Assembly: GCA_964645755.1 (NCBI GenBank)
Contig: CAZYBT010000030.1
Span: forward strand, 1 to 25,610
Direction: 5' to 3'
Source of the DNA: VMCP01 sp964645755
Lineage (GTDB): Bacteria; Bacteroidota; Bacteroidia; NS11-12g; UBA955
Length of the DNA stretch: 25,610 nucleotides
Below, in pieces: positions 13,038 to 21,853 of this stretch (the stretch's first letter is position 1; the number at the start of each line of letters is the position of its first letter). The notes under the pieces were generated by a model that saw only the letters and a program-made list of their open reading frames with translations, made no database searches and was not told the origin of the DNA. The position numbers and the translations under genes are program-made.

Positions 13038-14780
13038 TTAATTGATAATTGTTATGGTTCCTTTGTATATTTCTCTTTTGTTTCTGAACTCTGCTTCTAT
13101 GAGATAGACATAGATTCCGGCCAAACAGGGTTCTCCCATATATTGTCCATCCCAGCCTATCAAAGCATCACCACGGTATATCAATTGTCCCCACCTATTG
13201 TAGATCTGCATGTTGGCTTGTCCTGGTTGAATAGCGGGATTGCTTATGCGAAATATCGGGTTTACACCGCTCGGGTTAAACCCGCTTGGTATAAGGGTTG
13301 TATCGAAGGCAGATGAGTCAAATCCTAAGTCGATTACAATGTCATTGGAATGGCTGAATTCATTGTTGTTAGGAATCGGGGTGGCTTTGATTCTGAATTT
13401 AGTGTTTCCATAGCCTTGTCCCACCAATATATAATTGTTTGTATTCGTATTTCCGATAGTGTTCCACGTGGAACCATTCCATTTTTCGATTTGATAGTCC
13501 ACCGTTTTGCCTTCATTGAGCCACCCTTTGTAGGTGTTCCATTGGAGATTTTTTGGACTAATTTCTGTGAGAACAATGTTACTATGGGCCACAGTGCTGT
13601 CGGCTGTAAACCCGCATGAATTGTATCTAACTAATTTAAAATCAATGTTTTGAGCGTTTGTATTTGCCAATTTATACAAATAAATATCATTGTTTAAGGG
13701 AGCTTTATACGCATTCAATAAGGTCCAATTTCCAATTGCTCCTTTGCTAAACAAACATGCGCTGTCGCCAGTTGACCACTTGCAATGAACCTGTATTTCA
13801 TTGGCCTGTTCCACAGTAACCATGTCGATGCTGGTTTTGATAATGGGTGCAGGAAAATCGGGGACGTTAGCAGAAACTATATTGGAAGTAGAGGTGATTG
13901 TACTGCCGACTTTCTTTGATCTTACAAAAAAAGCAAAAGTGGTATTCAAATAAGGAAATGTGAAAGTGAATGTATTCGTTGCGCCAGATAAACGAAAGCA
14001 TGAAATTGTTTTATTCAATTTTAAATCAACCACATACAAGTAATTTGAATCTGTATTCCAACCGTAATATGGAACCCAACTCAAAACCGTCTTTTTGATG
14101 CATTTATAATTGGCTGGGATCGAAATGTTTAATAGAATAGGAGAGTGATAATTGCTAATCAAACCCCCGTTTCTGCAACTATCAAATGCCGCAATGGCAA
14201 GGCGATTTCCGGATGAAGTTGCGTTAAAAGTGGCGCTGCTAAAAGTGTAAAAATTGACCTTCTGTTCATCCACTAAAATATTGTTTGATGTTGCCGGATC
14301 TACTTTGAACAAACTATATCCCATGATGTCGGCATCTGATGGTGTGGTCCAGCCCCCAATAACTTTTTGACTGATCATGTCAATCGATACACTATCGGGT
14401 TCTACATACGACGGAGGCACATCGTCGATGAAGATTTTATTTGAATTAAAACTGTCTATTCCATTGCATGCCGAATGCGTTGAAATATAAATTTCCCATT
14501 TTTTTTTGTTAGAAAGTAAAATGTTTAATGTATTGGTATTAAGTGTAGTTGTTTCACCTATTAGTTCAAATGGATTGAAGGCATCGTCCCTTCCATAAAT
14601 GCGATAAAATTTGAAGGAATTGCAAGGGTCAGCCTCTGGTTTTATATAAAGAGTTAACCAGCCGGTTGTTTTATCTAAACAAGCCCTTTCTAAATAAACA
14701 GGTTTGCTTACAGCAAATAAAGAAAAATTCATTCCCATGAAAAAAATAGAGAAGAAGATATTTTTCTTTAACATGTTCAT
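13038..14780 (-). CDS. Secreted protein with T9SS type B (CHU_C) sorting domain
   Basis: A 580-residue exported protein: a signal peptide (MLKKNIFFSIFFMGMNFSL, ending near FAVS), several beta-rich, fibronectin-III-like segments (about residues 30-490) and a C-terminal gliding-motility-associated sorting domain (about 495-580). The latter shows IPSGFNPSGVNPIF, QIYNRWGQLIYRG, GWDG and GIYVYLIEAEFRNK, the hallmarks of type B cargo of the type IX secretion system. It should be delivered to or through the outer membrane. Paired cysteines recur (DPCNSF, HSACNG, FDSCRN, NSCGF). The ATG directly follows the TAA of the upstream M16 gene (TAAATG), and a second ATG at 14774 is possible. The ligand or function is unknown; adhesion is a guess from the domain style. 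Confidence 0.85.
   Translation of the reverse strand: MNMLKKNIFFSIFFMGMNFSLFAVSKPVYLERACLDKTTGWLTLYIKPEADPCNSFKFYRIYGRDDAFNPFELIGETTTLNTNTLNILLSNKKKWEIYISTHSACNGIDSFNSNKIFIDDVPPSYVEPDSVSIDMISQKVIGGWTTPSDADIMGYSLFKVDPATSNNILVDEQKVNFYTFSSATFNATSSGNRLAIAAFDSCRNGGLISNYHSPILLNISIPANYKCIKKTVLSWVPYYGWNTDSNYLYVVDLKLNKTISCFRLSGATNTFTFTFPYLNTTFAFFVRSKKVGSTITSTSNIVSANVPDFPAPIIKTSIDMVTVEQANEIQVHCKWSTGDSACLFSKGAIGNWTLLNAYKAPLNNDIYLYKLANTNAQNIDFKLVRYNSCGFTADSTVAHSNIVLTEISPKNLQWNTYKGWLNEGKTVDYQIEKWNGSTWNTIGNTNTNNYILVGQGYGNTKFRIKATPIPNNNEFSHSNDIVIDLGFDSSAFDTTLIPSGFNPSGVNPIFRISNPAIQPGQANMQIYNRWGQLIYRGDALIGWDGQYMGEPCLAGIYVYLIEAEFRNKREIYKGTITIIN
13460..13475. promoter_or_regulatory. parS-like palindrome inside the T9SS cargo gene
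   Basis: TGTTCCACGTGGAACC contains the perfect palindrome GTTCCACGTGGAAC and fits the degenerate parS form TGTTYCACGTGRAACA at 15 of 16 positions. It lies in coding DNA for the residues GSTWNT, a common motif in this protein type, so coincidence is possible. Confidence 0.4.
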
Positions 14781-16073
14781 TTAGTTGACTTTACCCGCCA
14801 TTACCTTTATAAACGAATTTGGATCTAAATAATTTTGAGCCACCTCCAGTATTTCTTCAGGTGTAGTGTTCCAAATGGCGGATAACGTGTCTTTGTAAAA
14901 TGTATCACTGTAATTTCTCATGATGCGTTGTTGTATTTTTGCAGCGCTTGAGAACGGGCCATCGAAACCTGATCGGAATTGCCCGCTGTAATATCTCTTT
15001 GCCCTTTCAAGTTCTTCGATATCAATGATTTCAGACCTTAGTTTTTCCATGATCTCAACAACACAACTCAAAGCTAAGTCCGCATTTTCACTGTTCATTT
15101 CCCCGCTGATAATCCAACTTCTCCCGTCCATTGCCGGTCTGAAATAGGAACCGATTCCATACGTTAATCCTTTTTCCTCCCGGATTTCTTGCATCAAACG
15201 ACTTCCAAAATATCCCCCTAAAACCATGTTCAGCAAAGTGAATTTGTGCAAATCCGATTCCTCCAAATGTCCAATGTGCTTTAACAACTGCAAACTAACT
15301 TGTGTGCTATTAGGCAATGAATGTTTGATAATTTCGGTGAATTTATCAATTCCTGTTAGGTTTGCTTCGCCAATTTTAAAGTCAAAATTCTCCTTAAAAT
15401 ATTCATTGTGAATGGATAACAATTCAGTTCCTAGTTTTTCATCACAATCACCGGCCACCAACAGCATACTTTTTCCTGGATGTATGTGTTCCATGTGAAA
15501 CGCAACAACATCTTCTCTTTTTAAATTTTCGATGTCTTCAATTTTACCATGTTTCCCCAATAAGTGTTCAGCGCCATAATAGTTTTCAGAAGCAATTTTA
15601 GCCGACCAATATTGAGGAGTTTGCATTTTTCTCTCAATTGATGCCTTTTTGATGAGCTTGTAATTTTCAAACTCTTTCTCTGGAAATTCACACAATAAAA
15701 TGTTTTCCGAAACCCATTTGATCACCTCTACCGCCCTTATTTTAGAACAACGAATTGTGGCTGTTGCGCCATATAACTCGCAGTCAAATTGTACGTTAGC
15801 TCCTAAGTGATCTAAATATCCAACTATTTCTTTTTCGGTTTTACCATTACCGCCAGAAAACAATAGTTCGTATGCAGCAGTCGCAATAAATGAACTTTTT
15901 TGTTCCGATATTCCATGTGGAAACCATAACATTATTTTCACAACTCCCAGCGATTCGGTGTGAGAAATGAAATGTCTTTGTCCTTCAACCAAGTGACTTT
16001 CAATTATTTCCGGCACATCGAAGCTCTTAATTGTACGGGTAATTGGCGCTTCTTTTCTAAAATTTTGACTCAT
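14781..16073 (-). CDS. M16 peptidase family protein, non-zinc partner subunit
   Basis: A 430-residue member of the pitrilysin/M16 family. At the position of the zinc motif HxxEH it has AAYEL (66-70), so both histidine ligands are lost while the glutamate remains. It keeps the C-terminal R/Y signature around LMQEIREEKGLTYGIGSY, which in bacterial M16B heterodimers contributes substrate binding to the partner's active site. The adjacent gene encodes the complementary subunit with HxxEH. Its ATG overlaps that gene's stop by 4 nt (ATGA), indicating coupled 1:1 synthesis. No signal peptide is evident, so the pair is probably cytoplasmic or periplasmic by another route. Substrate is unknown. Confidence 0.88.
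   Translation of the reverse strand: MSQNFRKEAPITRTIKSFDVPEIIESHLVEGQRHFISHTESLGVVKIMLWFPHGISEQKSSFIATAAYELLFSGGNGKTEKEIVGYLDHLGANVQFDCELYGATATIRCSKIRAVEVIKWVSENILLCEFPEKEFENYKLIKKASIERKMQTPQYWSAKIASENYYGAEHLLGKHGKIEDIENLKREDVVAFHMEHIHPGKSMLLVAGDCDEKLGTELLSIHNEYFKENFDFKIGEANLTGIDKFTEIIKHSLPNSTQVSLQLLKHIGHLEESDLHKFTLLNMVLGGYFGSRLMQEIREEKGLTYGIGSYFRPAMDGRSWIISGEMNSENADLALSCVVEIMEKLRSEIIDIEELERAKRYYSGQFRSGFDGPFSSAAKIQQRIMRNYSDTFYKDTLSAIWNTTPEEILEVAQNYLDPNSFIKVMAGKVN
15487..15502. promoter_or_regulatory. Weak parS-like site inside the M16 partner gene
   Basis: TGTTCCATGTGAAACG matches TGTTYCACGTGRAACA at 14 of 16 positions. It lies in coding DNA, with the central CACGTG changed to CATGTG, so this is only suggestive; it matters mainly as a third member of a cluster within 3 kb. 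Confidence 0.25.
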
Positions 16074-17314
16074 GCTTTTGGTGAATAGTAAATAACTGAC
16101 ATATTGTTGGCTTGGAATGTTGCAGATGCCTTTGATAAAACATCCTGTAATTCAAGGTTTTTAACCATTTCTGCCTCGGTATTGATCGTTTCTAGGCTTC
16201 CTAAATTTTCATAATAAGCCAACTTTTGTGCTCGATTCATTGGATTGATTTGCTCAAAAAGTAAATTGGTGTACACCTTGTTTTTGATACCATCGAAAAC
16301 ATATTGGTTTTCACTTCCTTTCGAAATGAATTCGTTCATGGTTTTAAATAATTCATTTTCAACGGTTTCGTGTGTAACACCTGGATTTAATATGCCGTAC
16401 AAAATAAACAATCCCTCATCCAATCCCCTGATATAAAAGCACTCAGCAGCATTGCAAATTTGTTTCTCTTTTACCAAGATTTGTTGCAAATCAGAAACAT
16501 CAGAACCACCAAGTAAATCAGCAAAAATATCCAATTCCAAACCACCCTTTTCTTTGTACGATGGACCTTTCCAAACTAAAAATACTGCAGGGTTTGGTGA
16601 CAAGTCAGTGGTCTCTAAAAAACGTCTTTCTTCTTGAGGGACATCGACTGTGTATTGATTTTTGTTGAGATTACCGGTTTTGTTAATCGTGCCAAACCAT
16701 TTTTCACAAAGTTGTTTTGTTTCTTCTAAACTTAAATTTCCAACGATAGAAACAATGGCGTTTTGTGGGGTATAGAATTGATTATAAAAAGATTGAACAT
16801 CCTCCAAAGTTGCATCTTCAACATGCGATATTTCCAATCCAATTGTTGGCCAACGGTATGGACTATTCGTGTAAAGCAATTGACGAATGTGATGCCACAA
16901 CTGTCCAAACGGTGCATTGTAACAACGTTGTTTAAATTCTTCTACCACAACACCTTGCTGAACAGACAGAGATTTTTCGTTAATATTCAACGCCAATATT
17001 CTATCGCTTTCCAACCAAAACGCAGTTTCCACGTTTTCTAGAGGAACAGAAATGTAATAATTGGTTATTTCGTTGGTAGTGAATGCATTGTTCTGCCCAC
17101 CAGCATTTTCAATTGCCGCATCGAACGATGGCACATTTTCACTTCCTCCGAACATCAAATGTTCAAACAAGTGCGCAAAACCAGTTCTACTGGGGTCTTC
17201 GTCTCTCGCTCCAACATTGTAAAGCGTGTTTAAAACAACGTTGCTTACATTAGGATCATGTTGGTGAATAACCCTTAATCCATTTCCAAGGACAAATCGA
17301 TTGTATTTGATCAC
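16070..17314 (-). CDS. M16 zinc peptidase, catalytic subunit
   Basis: A 414-residue M16 peptidase with an intact inverted zinc motif H48-LF-E51-H52 (FAHLFEHLMFGG) and a downstream glutamate in VVVEEFKQRC. The region that usually carries the R/Y pair reads LVKEKQICNAAECFY and lacks it, complementing the partner gene downstream, which has R/Y but no zinc ligands. The two should form one active site. The start is GTG at 17314, chosen because the exact -7 element TAAATTTG ends 4 nt before it and the protein starts normally (YNRFVLGNGLRVI). It is first in the operon with the M16 partner, the T9SS cargo gene and ybeY. Candidate roles are turnover of peptides or secreted fragments; the sequence does not say which. 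Confidence 0.9.
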   Translation of the reverse strand: MIKYNRFVLGNGLRVIHQHDPNVSNVVLNTLYNVGARDEDPSRTGFAHLFEHLMFGGSENVPSFDAAIENAGGQNNAFTTNEITNYYISVPLENVETAFWLESDRILALNINEKSLSVQQGVVVEEFKQRCYNAPFGQLWHHIRQLLYTNSPYRWPTIGLEISHVEDATLEDVQSFYNQFYTPQNAIVSIVGNLSLEETKQLCEKWFGTINKTGNLNKNQYTVDVPQEERRFLETTDLSPNPAVFLVWKGPSYKEKGGLELDIFADLLGGSDVSDLQQILVKEKQICNAAECFYIRGLDEGLFILYGILNPGVTHETVENELFKTMNEFISKGSENQYVFDGIKNKVYTNLLFEQINPMNRAQKLAYYENLGSLETINTEAEMVKNLELQDVLSKASATFQANNMSVIYYSPKA

Positions 17315-17318
17315 CTTA

Positions 17319-17326
17319 CAAATTTA
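17319..17326 (-). promoter_or_regulatory. -7 promoter element of the M16-ybeY operon
   Basis: TAAATTTG on the minus strand matches TAnnTTTG exactly and ends 4 nt before the GTG start of the M16 gene. It supports the GTG start and a near-leaderless mRNA. Confidence 0.6.
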
Positions 17327-17461
17327 CAACCAACGCTTGCTGCCACTGTTTTACTTTATGAACATAAAATACAGGTGGACATACTGTTGTACAATTTTGA
17401 ATCTTAGATTTTTCAGTGGAGAAGACAACTCTTTCTCAGCCTGTATTTTAAATGAAAAAAG

Positions 17462-17487
17462 TAAAAATTTTTTAACCGCTTCGCGGT
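17462..17487 (-). terminator. Candidate terminator of the men operon
   Basis: Short hairpin ACCGC-GAA-GCGGT (17487-17475 on the minus strand), just after the stop codon of the RsmF-like gene. It is followed by TAAAAAATTTTTAC, so the T run begins about 7 nt after the stem. The stem is short and the T run displaced, so efficiency is doubtful. Confidence 0.4.
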
Positions 17488-17489
17488 AT

Positions 17490-18899
17490 TTAAATAATGG
17501 ATTTACCCTCAAATTCTGAGCGAATTCTCCAATTCACGGGCCAAAGATTGTTAAGTCCGTTTTTGACCGAATTTGCTGTACCCAAATGAAGACCATTCCA
17601 CCGGAGTCCAATGATGCCTTTGTTTGCACTTGCCAAACTCAAAAACTCGCGTCGGTAATACTTTATAGAATCCTGAATTTCAATCTCTTGGGTCGGGTAT
17701 TCTTGAAAATCTTCGGAAATCAAATCGAACGAAGGTTCCACTTTCCAATCTCCATTATATACCTTTCCAATTCCAACTCCGGGATGAATTACATTTGGTA
17801 ATTGCTTGATTAAATTGGGATTGTTTTCAAACCATGAACCAAGTTTCAATGTGTAAAGACCATCAAATCCTTCAAATGCTCCCCAATTTTTATGTGAAAA
17901 TGGCAATTCAATCGATTTTTGACCAGATTTATGGTTGTTTTTGCCTTTTTTGTTCTGATTCTTTTTATAAGTTTCAAAATCTCTTTGCGACTGTGACACA
18001 GATTCTTGGTAATCTTCTGAATCCAAGGGTTTTTGGAGTACCGCAAAAAACAAACCTTCTCCCAAAGTTCTATGAGGTAGACATCTGTACATAGATTCTT
18101 CGAGGCTAAAAAGTGATTCATGTCCCTCAAAATCAACAGAAATTAATTGAGCATTGAATTCTTTACAGAAGAGTTTCACATTGTCTTCATTTTCATTTTT
18201 GTTGTAAGTACAGGTGCTGTAAATGAAATATCCGCCTGGTTTCAAGGAATTCCAGACATCGTGAACAATTCTTTGTTGTCTCTCAACACAGAGTTGAACG
18301 TTTTGGATCGACCATTCATCTACTGCGGCATTGTCTTTTCGGAACATTCCTTCTCCTGAACACGGTGCATCGCAAGCAATGATGTCAAAAAGATTCGCAG
18401 TTTTGCCAAAAATTTTGGCATCTGAACGGGTCACAACCGCATTTCCTGCACCCCATTTGCACAAATTCTCGTATAAAATCGCATTTCTGCTTTGGATAAC
18501 TTCATTGGCTACCAGTAAATCTCCATCTCTCAAAACGGAGGCAATATGAGTGCTTTTTCCACCAGGAGCTCCGCACAAATCCAAAACAATGGCCCCATTT
18601 TCGATTTTAGGCAGTAAATGACGCACAATTTCACCTATCCACATACTATTTGATTCCTGAACATAATATGCGCCAGCATGTAGGGCAGGATCGGCAGTGA
18701 AAATTGGACGTTCTTTCAAAATAAAACCATCCTTACAGTGTTTAACAGGGGTACAATCCACTTGGAGCTGTGAAATTTTTTTTCTGTTTATTCTCACCGA
18801 AGTTGAAACTGGCTCGTTTAAAGCCGATAGTAAACTCTTCGCCTCGTTTTCAGGGAGCGTTTTGTTCAGAATTGATATAAATTCTTGGTTGTCAATCAT
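17490..18899 (-). CDS. RsmF/NOL1-NOP2-Sun family rRNA m5C methyltransferase
   Basis: A SAM-dependent cytosine-C5 RNA methyltransferase of 469 residues. The N-terminal RNA-binding region (STSVRINRKK) precedes the SAM motif LDLCGAPGGKSTH. The two catalytic cysteines of the family are present: C180 in DAPCSGEG and C230 in STCTYNKNENE. The C-terminal part (about 290-469) is the extra PUA-like domain seen in RsmF (YebU) and its Bacteroidota homologues, ending WPVNWRIRSEFEGKSII. The ATG at 18899 lies 1 nt after the menC stop. An upstream extension to 19040 is open but would overlap menC by 140 bp and has no family match, so it is rejected. It is last in the men operon. RsmF-like target specificity is an inference. 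Confidence 0.88.
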   Translation of the reverse strand: MIDNQEFISILNKTLPENEAKSLLSALNEPVSTSVRINRKKISQLQVDCTPVKHCKDGFILKERPIFTADPALHAGAYYVQESNSMWIGEIVRHLLPKIENGAIVLDLCGAPGGKSTHIASVLRDGDLLVANEVIQSRNAILYENLCKWGAGNAVVTRSDAKIFGKTANLFDIIACDAPCSGEGMFRKDNAAVDEWSIQNVQLCVERQQRIVHDVWNSLKPGGYFIYSTCTYNKNENEDNVKLFCKEFNAQLISVDFEGHESLFSLEESMYRCLPHRTLGEGLFFAVLQKPLDSEDYQESVSQSQRDFETYKKNQNKKGKNNHKSGQKSIELPFSHKNWGAFEGFDGLYTLKLGSWFENNPNLIKQLPNVIHPGVGIGKVYNGDWKVEPSFDLISEDFQEYPTQEIEIQDSIKYYRREFLSLASANKGIIGLRWNGLHLGTANSVKNGLNNLWPVNWRIRSEFEGKSII

Positions 18900-18900
18900 T

Positions 18901-19947
18901 TTATGGTAAAAAGAAAATTGTTTCTCCTTCCACTTTTGTATGTGGATCGAAGTTTTTAACGAAAAGAGAACCCGTTCCAAGTCCCTGAGGCATTGTCGGT
19001 TTGTACCCTGAAACCCACTGTGCAATATCGGCAAGCCCAATGTTACCCTCTAATGCTGATGTGCTCCACCAACCAACATTTTGAGATACTGCATGTTGAA
19101 TCCAAATATCACAAAAATCGAATCCTCCCAACAAAGTGGGTTTTAGTATGATATATTGGGGTTTGATTTTTTTCAATAACGTATGAGCATTGTTCACATC
19201 AATTCCAATCAATTCTTCATCGAGGGCAATGTCGATTGGGCTTTTCGCGCAAATTTCTTGCATCAAATCAGGCTGATTTGCTTGAATGGGTTGCTCGATG
19301 GAATGGATGTTAAAACGCTTTAAATCTTCAAGTTGAAAAATTGCATCTCCATTTTGAAATCCGCCATTTGCATCCAATCGGATTTCAACTTTGAATGGGC
19401 TAAATTGTTTTCTAATTTTCTCAATTAATCTGCATTCTGCATCGAAATCCAATGCACCTACTTTGAATTTGATACAGGTAAAACCAGCATTGATTTTTTG
19501 AATGGCTTCTTCATACATGGCATCGATGCTATTCATCCATACCAAACCATTGATTTTCATGGAGTTTTTACCTAAGGTAAATCCATTTTCTATCCATAAA
19601 TGATTGACTGAAAATTCGACTTTTTTTGGTTGATTTTCAGCAAACTTTGCTTTTTGGATGACACAGAATAGGGCAAAACGTAATGCGGGGTAAGATTTCC
19701 AAACATCCAACAATTCTTCTAGTTTTTCATAGTTAAGGAATTGGTTTTCAATTTGATTGACAATTGAAAAATAATCTACTTTTCCATCAATGCTTAAATC
19801 AGAAAGTGGAGCGGCTTCACCGCAAACTTTGAATTTGTCTGTAATCAGCCACAACAAATATGAAGGCTTATCAACATATTCGCCGCGACTTGTTTTAGCG
19901 GGTTTGATAAATGATAGTGTATGTTTTTCGAGTTTTAAATACATCAC
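18901..19947 (-). CDS. menC: o-Succinylbenzoate synthase
   Basis: MenC dehydrates SHCHC to o-succinylbenzoate in menaquinone synthesis. The 348-residue protein is an enolase-superfamily member with an N-terminal capping domain and a barrel carrying, in order, the KFK lysine motif (CIKFKVG, about residue 160), the metal ligands in RLDANGGF, SIEQP and IALDEE, and the second catalytic lysine in YIILKP. WSTSALEGNIGLADIAQW follows the typical MenC pattern. The related dipeptide epimerases share this scaffold, but the 4-nt overlap with menA makes MenC the clear choice. The first two codons are both ATG; either could start. It ends 1 nt before the methyltransferase gene. Confidence 0.93.
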   Translation of the reverse strand: MMYLKLEKHTLSFIKPAKTSRGEYVDKPSYLLWLITDKFKVCGEAAPLSDLSIDGKVDYFSIVNQIENQFLNYEKLEELLDVWKSYPALRFALFCVIQKAKFAENQPKKVEFSVNHLWIENGFTLGKNSMKINGLVWMNSIDAMYEEAIQKINAGFTCIKFKVGALDFDAECRLIEKIRKQFSPFKVEIRLDANGGFQNGDAIFQLEDLKRFNIHSIEQPIQANQPDLMQEICAKSPIDIALDEELIGIDVNNAHTLLKKIKPQYIILKPTLLGGFDFCDIWIQHAVSQNVGWWSTSALEGNIGLADIAQWVSGYKPTMPQGLGTGSLFVKNFDPHTKVEGETIFFLP

Positions 19948-20921
19948 ATATTGGCCCCATGAGCGCCTTCTCCCACAAAATACACCATGAAAATATAAAT
20001 CAACACAGTAAGTAAAATCGACAATGAAAGCTTCTTTAATTGCTGATTGAGCAATTCGCGATTTCCTGGCTCAATACGGATCAAACTCGAATAATGCGAT
20101 GCCAACAAAACAGCAGCTGGAGTAAAAGTTCCAAAAATCATAAGCATTTCCAGATAGAGTTTTGAAGCCATTAGATTAAACACTTTGTTGATATAATTGA
20201 AGTAAGAAAAGAAGACACCCGAAAATCCCAAAACGAGGAGCAATCTGTGGTAGAATAAGTTCCATTTAACCCCCATCAAAACTGCCAAAGTAATTTTGTT
20301 GGCCAACCTGTCTGTTTCAATGTCGCGATAGTTGTTTGTATTCAAAACCGCGGTGCTCAAAAAACCCATACCTGCGCCAGCTATTCCAATGTTGAAATTG
20401 AGGTCGCAACCAAGTAATGTTGACATTCCCAAAACAGGAACAATACCAAAAAATATGAATACAAAAATGTCGCCAAATCCAAAATAACCATAAGCTTTTT
20501 TGCCAACAGTGTAGGTAATTGCAGCGATAATAGCCGCGATTCCAATTCCAATAAAAACATAAATCCCATTTTGGTTAATGTGGTTGTGGTTGTAGGCCAT
20601 CCTAATCATTGAAATTCCTGCAATAAATGCCAATCCACTGAGAACGTAAAGTGCAGTTTTCATTGCACTTTCCGAAATAGAACCAGATGTTAACATGCGG
20701 TCTTTTCTTCCTGCAGCTTTGTCTGTCCCTTTTTGGAAATCACCATAGTCATTGGCGAAGTTTGATAAGATTTGCAATAAAATGGCTGTGATCAGAGCAA
20801 GTGCCGATACCGACCAATCTGAAAATCCGTGAAGTTTTGAAATGCCGGTCCCGAGCAGGATTCCTGAAATTGCAAGGGGTAGCGTTCTCAATCTCGCTGA
20901 TTGTATCCAAGGTTTTATCAT
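19944..20921 (-). CDS. menA: 1,4-Dihydroxy-2-naphthoate polyprenyltransferase
   Basis: MenA attaches the isoprenoid tail to DHNA, forming demethylmenaquinone in the inner membrane. The 325-residue protein is a UbiA-type prenyltransferase with about eight or nine hydrophobic segments. It has the first Asp motif N57-D58-YG-D61 (NFANDYGDFQKGTDK) and the second NNYRDIETDRLANK, which bind the Mg-diphosphate. PWIQSARLRTLPLA is the typical MenA N-terminus. It overlaps the GNAT-like gene upstream (4 nt, ATGA) and menC downstream (4 nt), so it sits in the middle of a translationally coupled string. The other men genes (D, F, B, E) are not in the window. Confidence 0.95.
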   Translation of the reverse strand: MIKPWIQSARLRTLPLAISGILLGTGISKLHGFSDWSVSALALITAILLQILSNFANDYGDFQKGTDKAAGRKDRMLTSGSISESAMKTALYVLSGLAFIAGISMIRMAYNHNHINQNGIYVFIGIGIAAIIAAITYTVGKKAYGYFGFGDIFVFIFFGIVPVLGMSTLLGCDLNFNIGIAGAGMGFLSTAVLNTNNYRDIETDRLANKITLAVLMGVKWNLFYHRLLLVLGFSGVFFSYFNYINKVFNLMASKLYLEMLMIFGTFTPAAVLLASHYSSLIRIEPGNRELLNQQLKKLSLSILLTVLIYIFMVYFVGEGAHGANM

Positions 20922-21853
20922 AGATTTGTGAACAAATTTCGTTGAATTATGTAGAAAGGTTCGTTAATTGGATTGAATTTTTTATAAAATTCTGCAACCG
21001 ATGGAATCGATGAACCTTCAAAATCAATTTTATGATTGGGGAATTGCACTGATGCCTCTGCAATAATTCCATGCATAATTCCCAATTTTTTACCCATTTC
21101 GGTGGGAGCCGCGCAAACATAGTGTATGCGTTTTTGTGAAACGAGGAAAATGGCAGCGCCTAATTTGTTTGATTCTTTGTCTTTTGCCAGAATTGTGAAC
21201 AGTTTTTCCTCCCGTTCCATGTTCATACATGCAGTTTCAAATCCTTCATAGTCATCAAACCACTTCAACTTGGCTTTGCTACCCCAAGTTTCATTGTAAA
21301 TACTCAAAACATCCGCAATTTGCGGCGGTGTCCTGTAAACCACCTCAGCTTCTTGGCATTTTTTGATGTTTTTTAAGGCATCTTTGTTGAACTTTTTTTC
21401 CGGTATATGAGGACAATCCAATATCAAATTTGTTTTGCTGCTTGCTCCATCTGGCTTGCCGAAAAATGGATGAACCTGCAAATGGATTTTGACAAATTTC
21501 TTAGGGATTTTCCTGATGAAATCTTCGGTGTTCAACGATCCTGGATTTCCAAACAATCCCAGTTGTTGACAAAACAGCGGTTGAAAAACATATTTTAATC
21601 CAAACTTTTGTCGCCATGGCAATGGAAAAACAGCTTCATAATCGTTGAGCACAAGTCCACCCCATTGCCCAAGAATTTCTGATGTGTTTTGATTTTCATC
21701 ATGGAACGAAAATTTTGAATAATCGGATATGTTGTCACAAACACCATCAAGATAGCCTGAAAGTGCATACGCCAATGAATGTTGACAAGATTGTACACAT
21801 TTGTCCCACTTAACGGTGTCAATTTCCCAGCGTTCTAAATATTTGATGCCCAT
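20918..21853 (-). CDS. GNAT-fold (FemAB/acetyltransferase-like) protein
   Basis: A 311-residue protein from the ATG at 21853 (MGIKYLERWEIDTVKWDKC). The N-terminal half has YEAVFPLPWRQKFGLKYVFQPLFCQQLGLFG, a pattern common in Bacteroidota proteins of the FemAB/GNAT superfamily. The C-terminal half has the acyltransferase-like stretch with KLGAAIFLVSQKRIHYVCAA, PTEMGKKLGIMHGIIAE and IDFEGSSIPSVAEFYKKFN. Substrate is unknown; amino-acid or acyl transfer to a surface or peptidoglycan precursor is possible for the superfamily. It overlaps the deacetylase-like gene by 19 nt upstream and menA by 4 nt downstream. An alternative start at 21883 would lengthen the overlap and is less likely. Confidence 0.7.
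   Translation of the reverse strand: MGIKYLERWEIDTVKWDKCVQSCQHSLAYALSGYLDGVCDNISDYSKFSFHDENQNTSEILGQWGGLVLNDYEAVFPLPWRQKFGLKYVFQPLFCQQLGLFGNPGSLNTEDFIRKIPKKFVKIHLQVHPFFGKPDGASSKTNLILDCPHIPEKKFNKDALKNIKKCQEAEVVYRTPPQIADVLSIYNETWGSKAKLKWFDDYEGFETACMNMEREEKLFTILAKDKESNKLGAAIFLVSQKRIHYVCAAPTEMGKKLGIMHGIIAEASVQFPNHKIDFEGSSIPSVAEFYKKFNPINEPFYIIQRNLFTNL

Noticed and set aside
15909..15924. TATTCCATGTGGAAAC as a fourth parS-like site
   Set aside because: 12 of 16 matches and inside coding DNA; too weak to call.
18900..19040. N-terminal extension of the RsmF-like protein to 19040
   Set aside because: It would overlap menC by 140 bp, shows no family similarity, and the ATG at 18899 directly follows the menC stop as in the rest of the operon.
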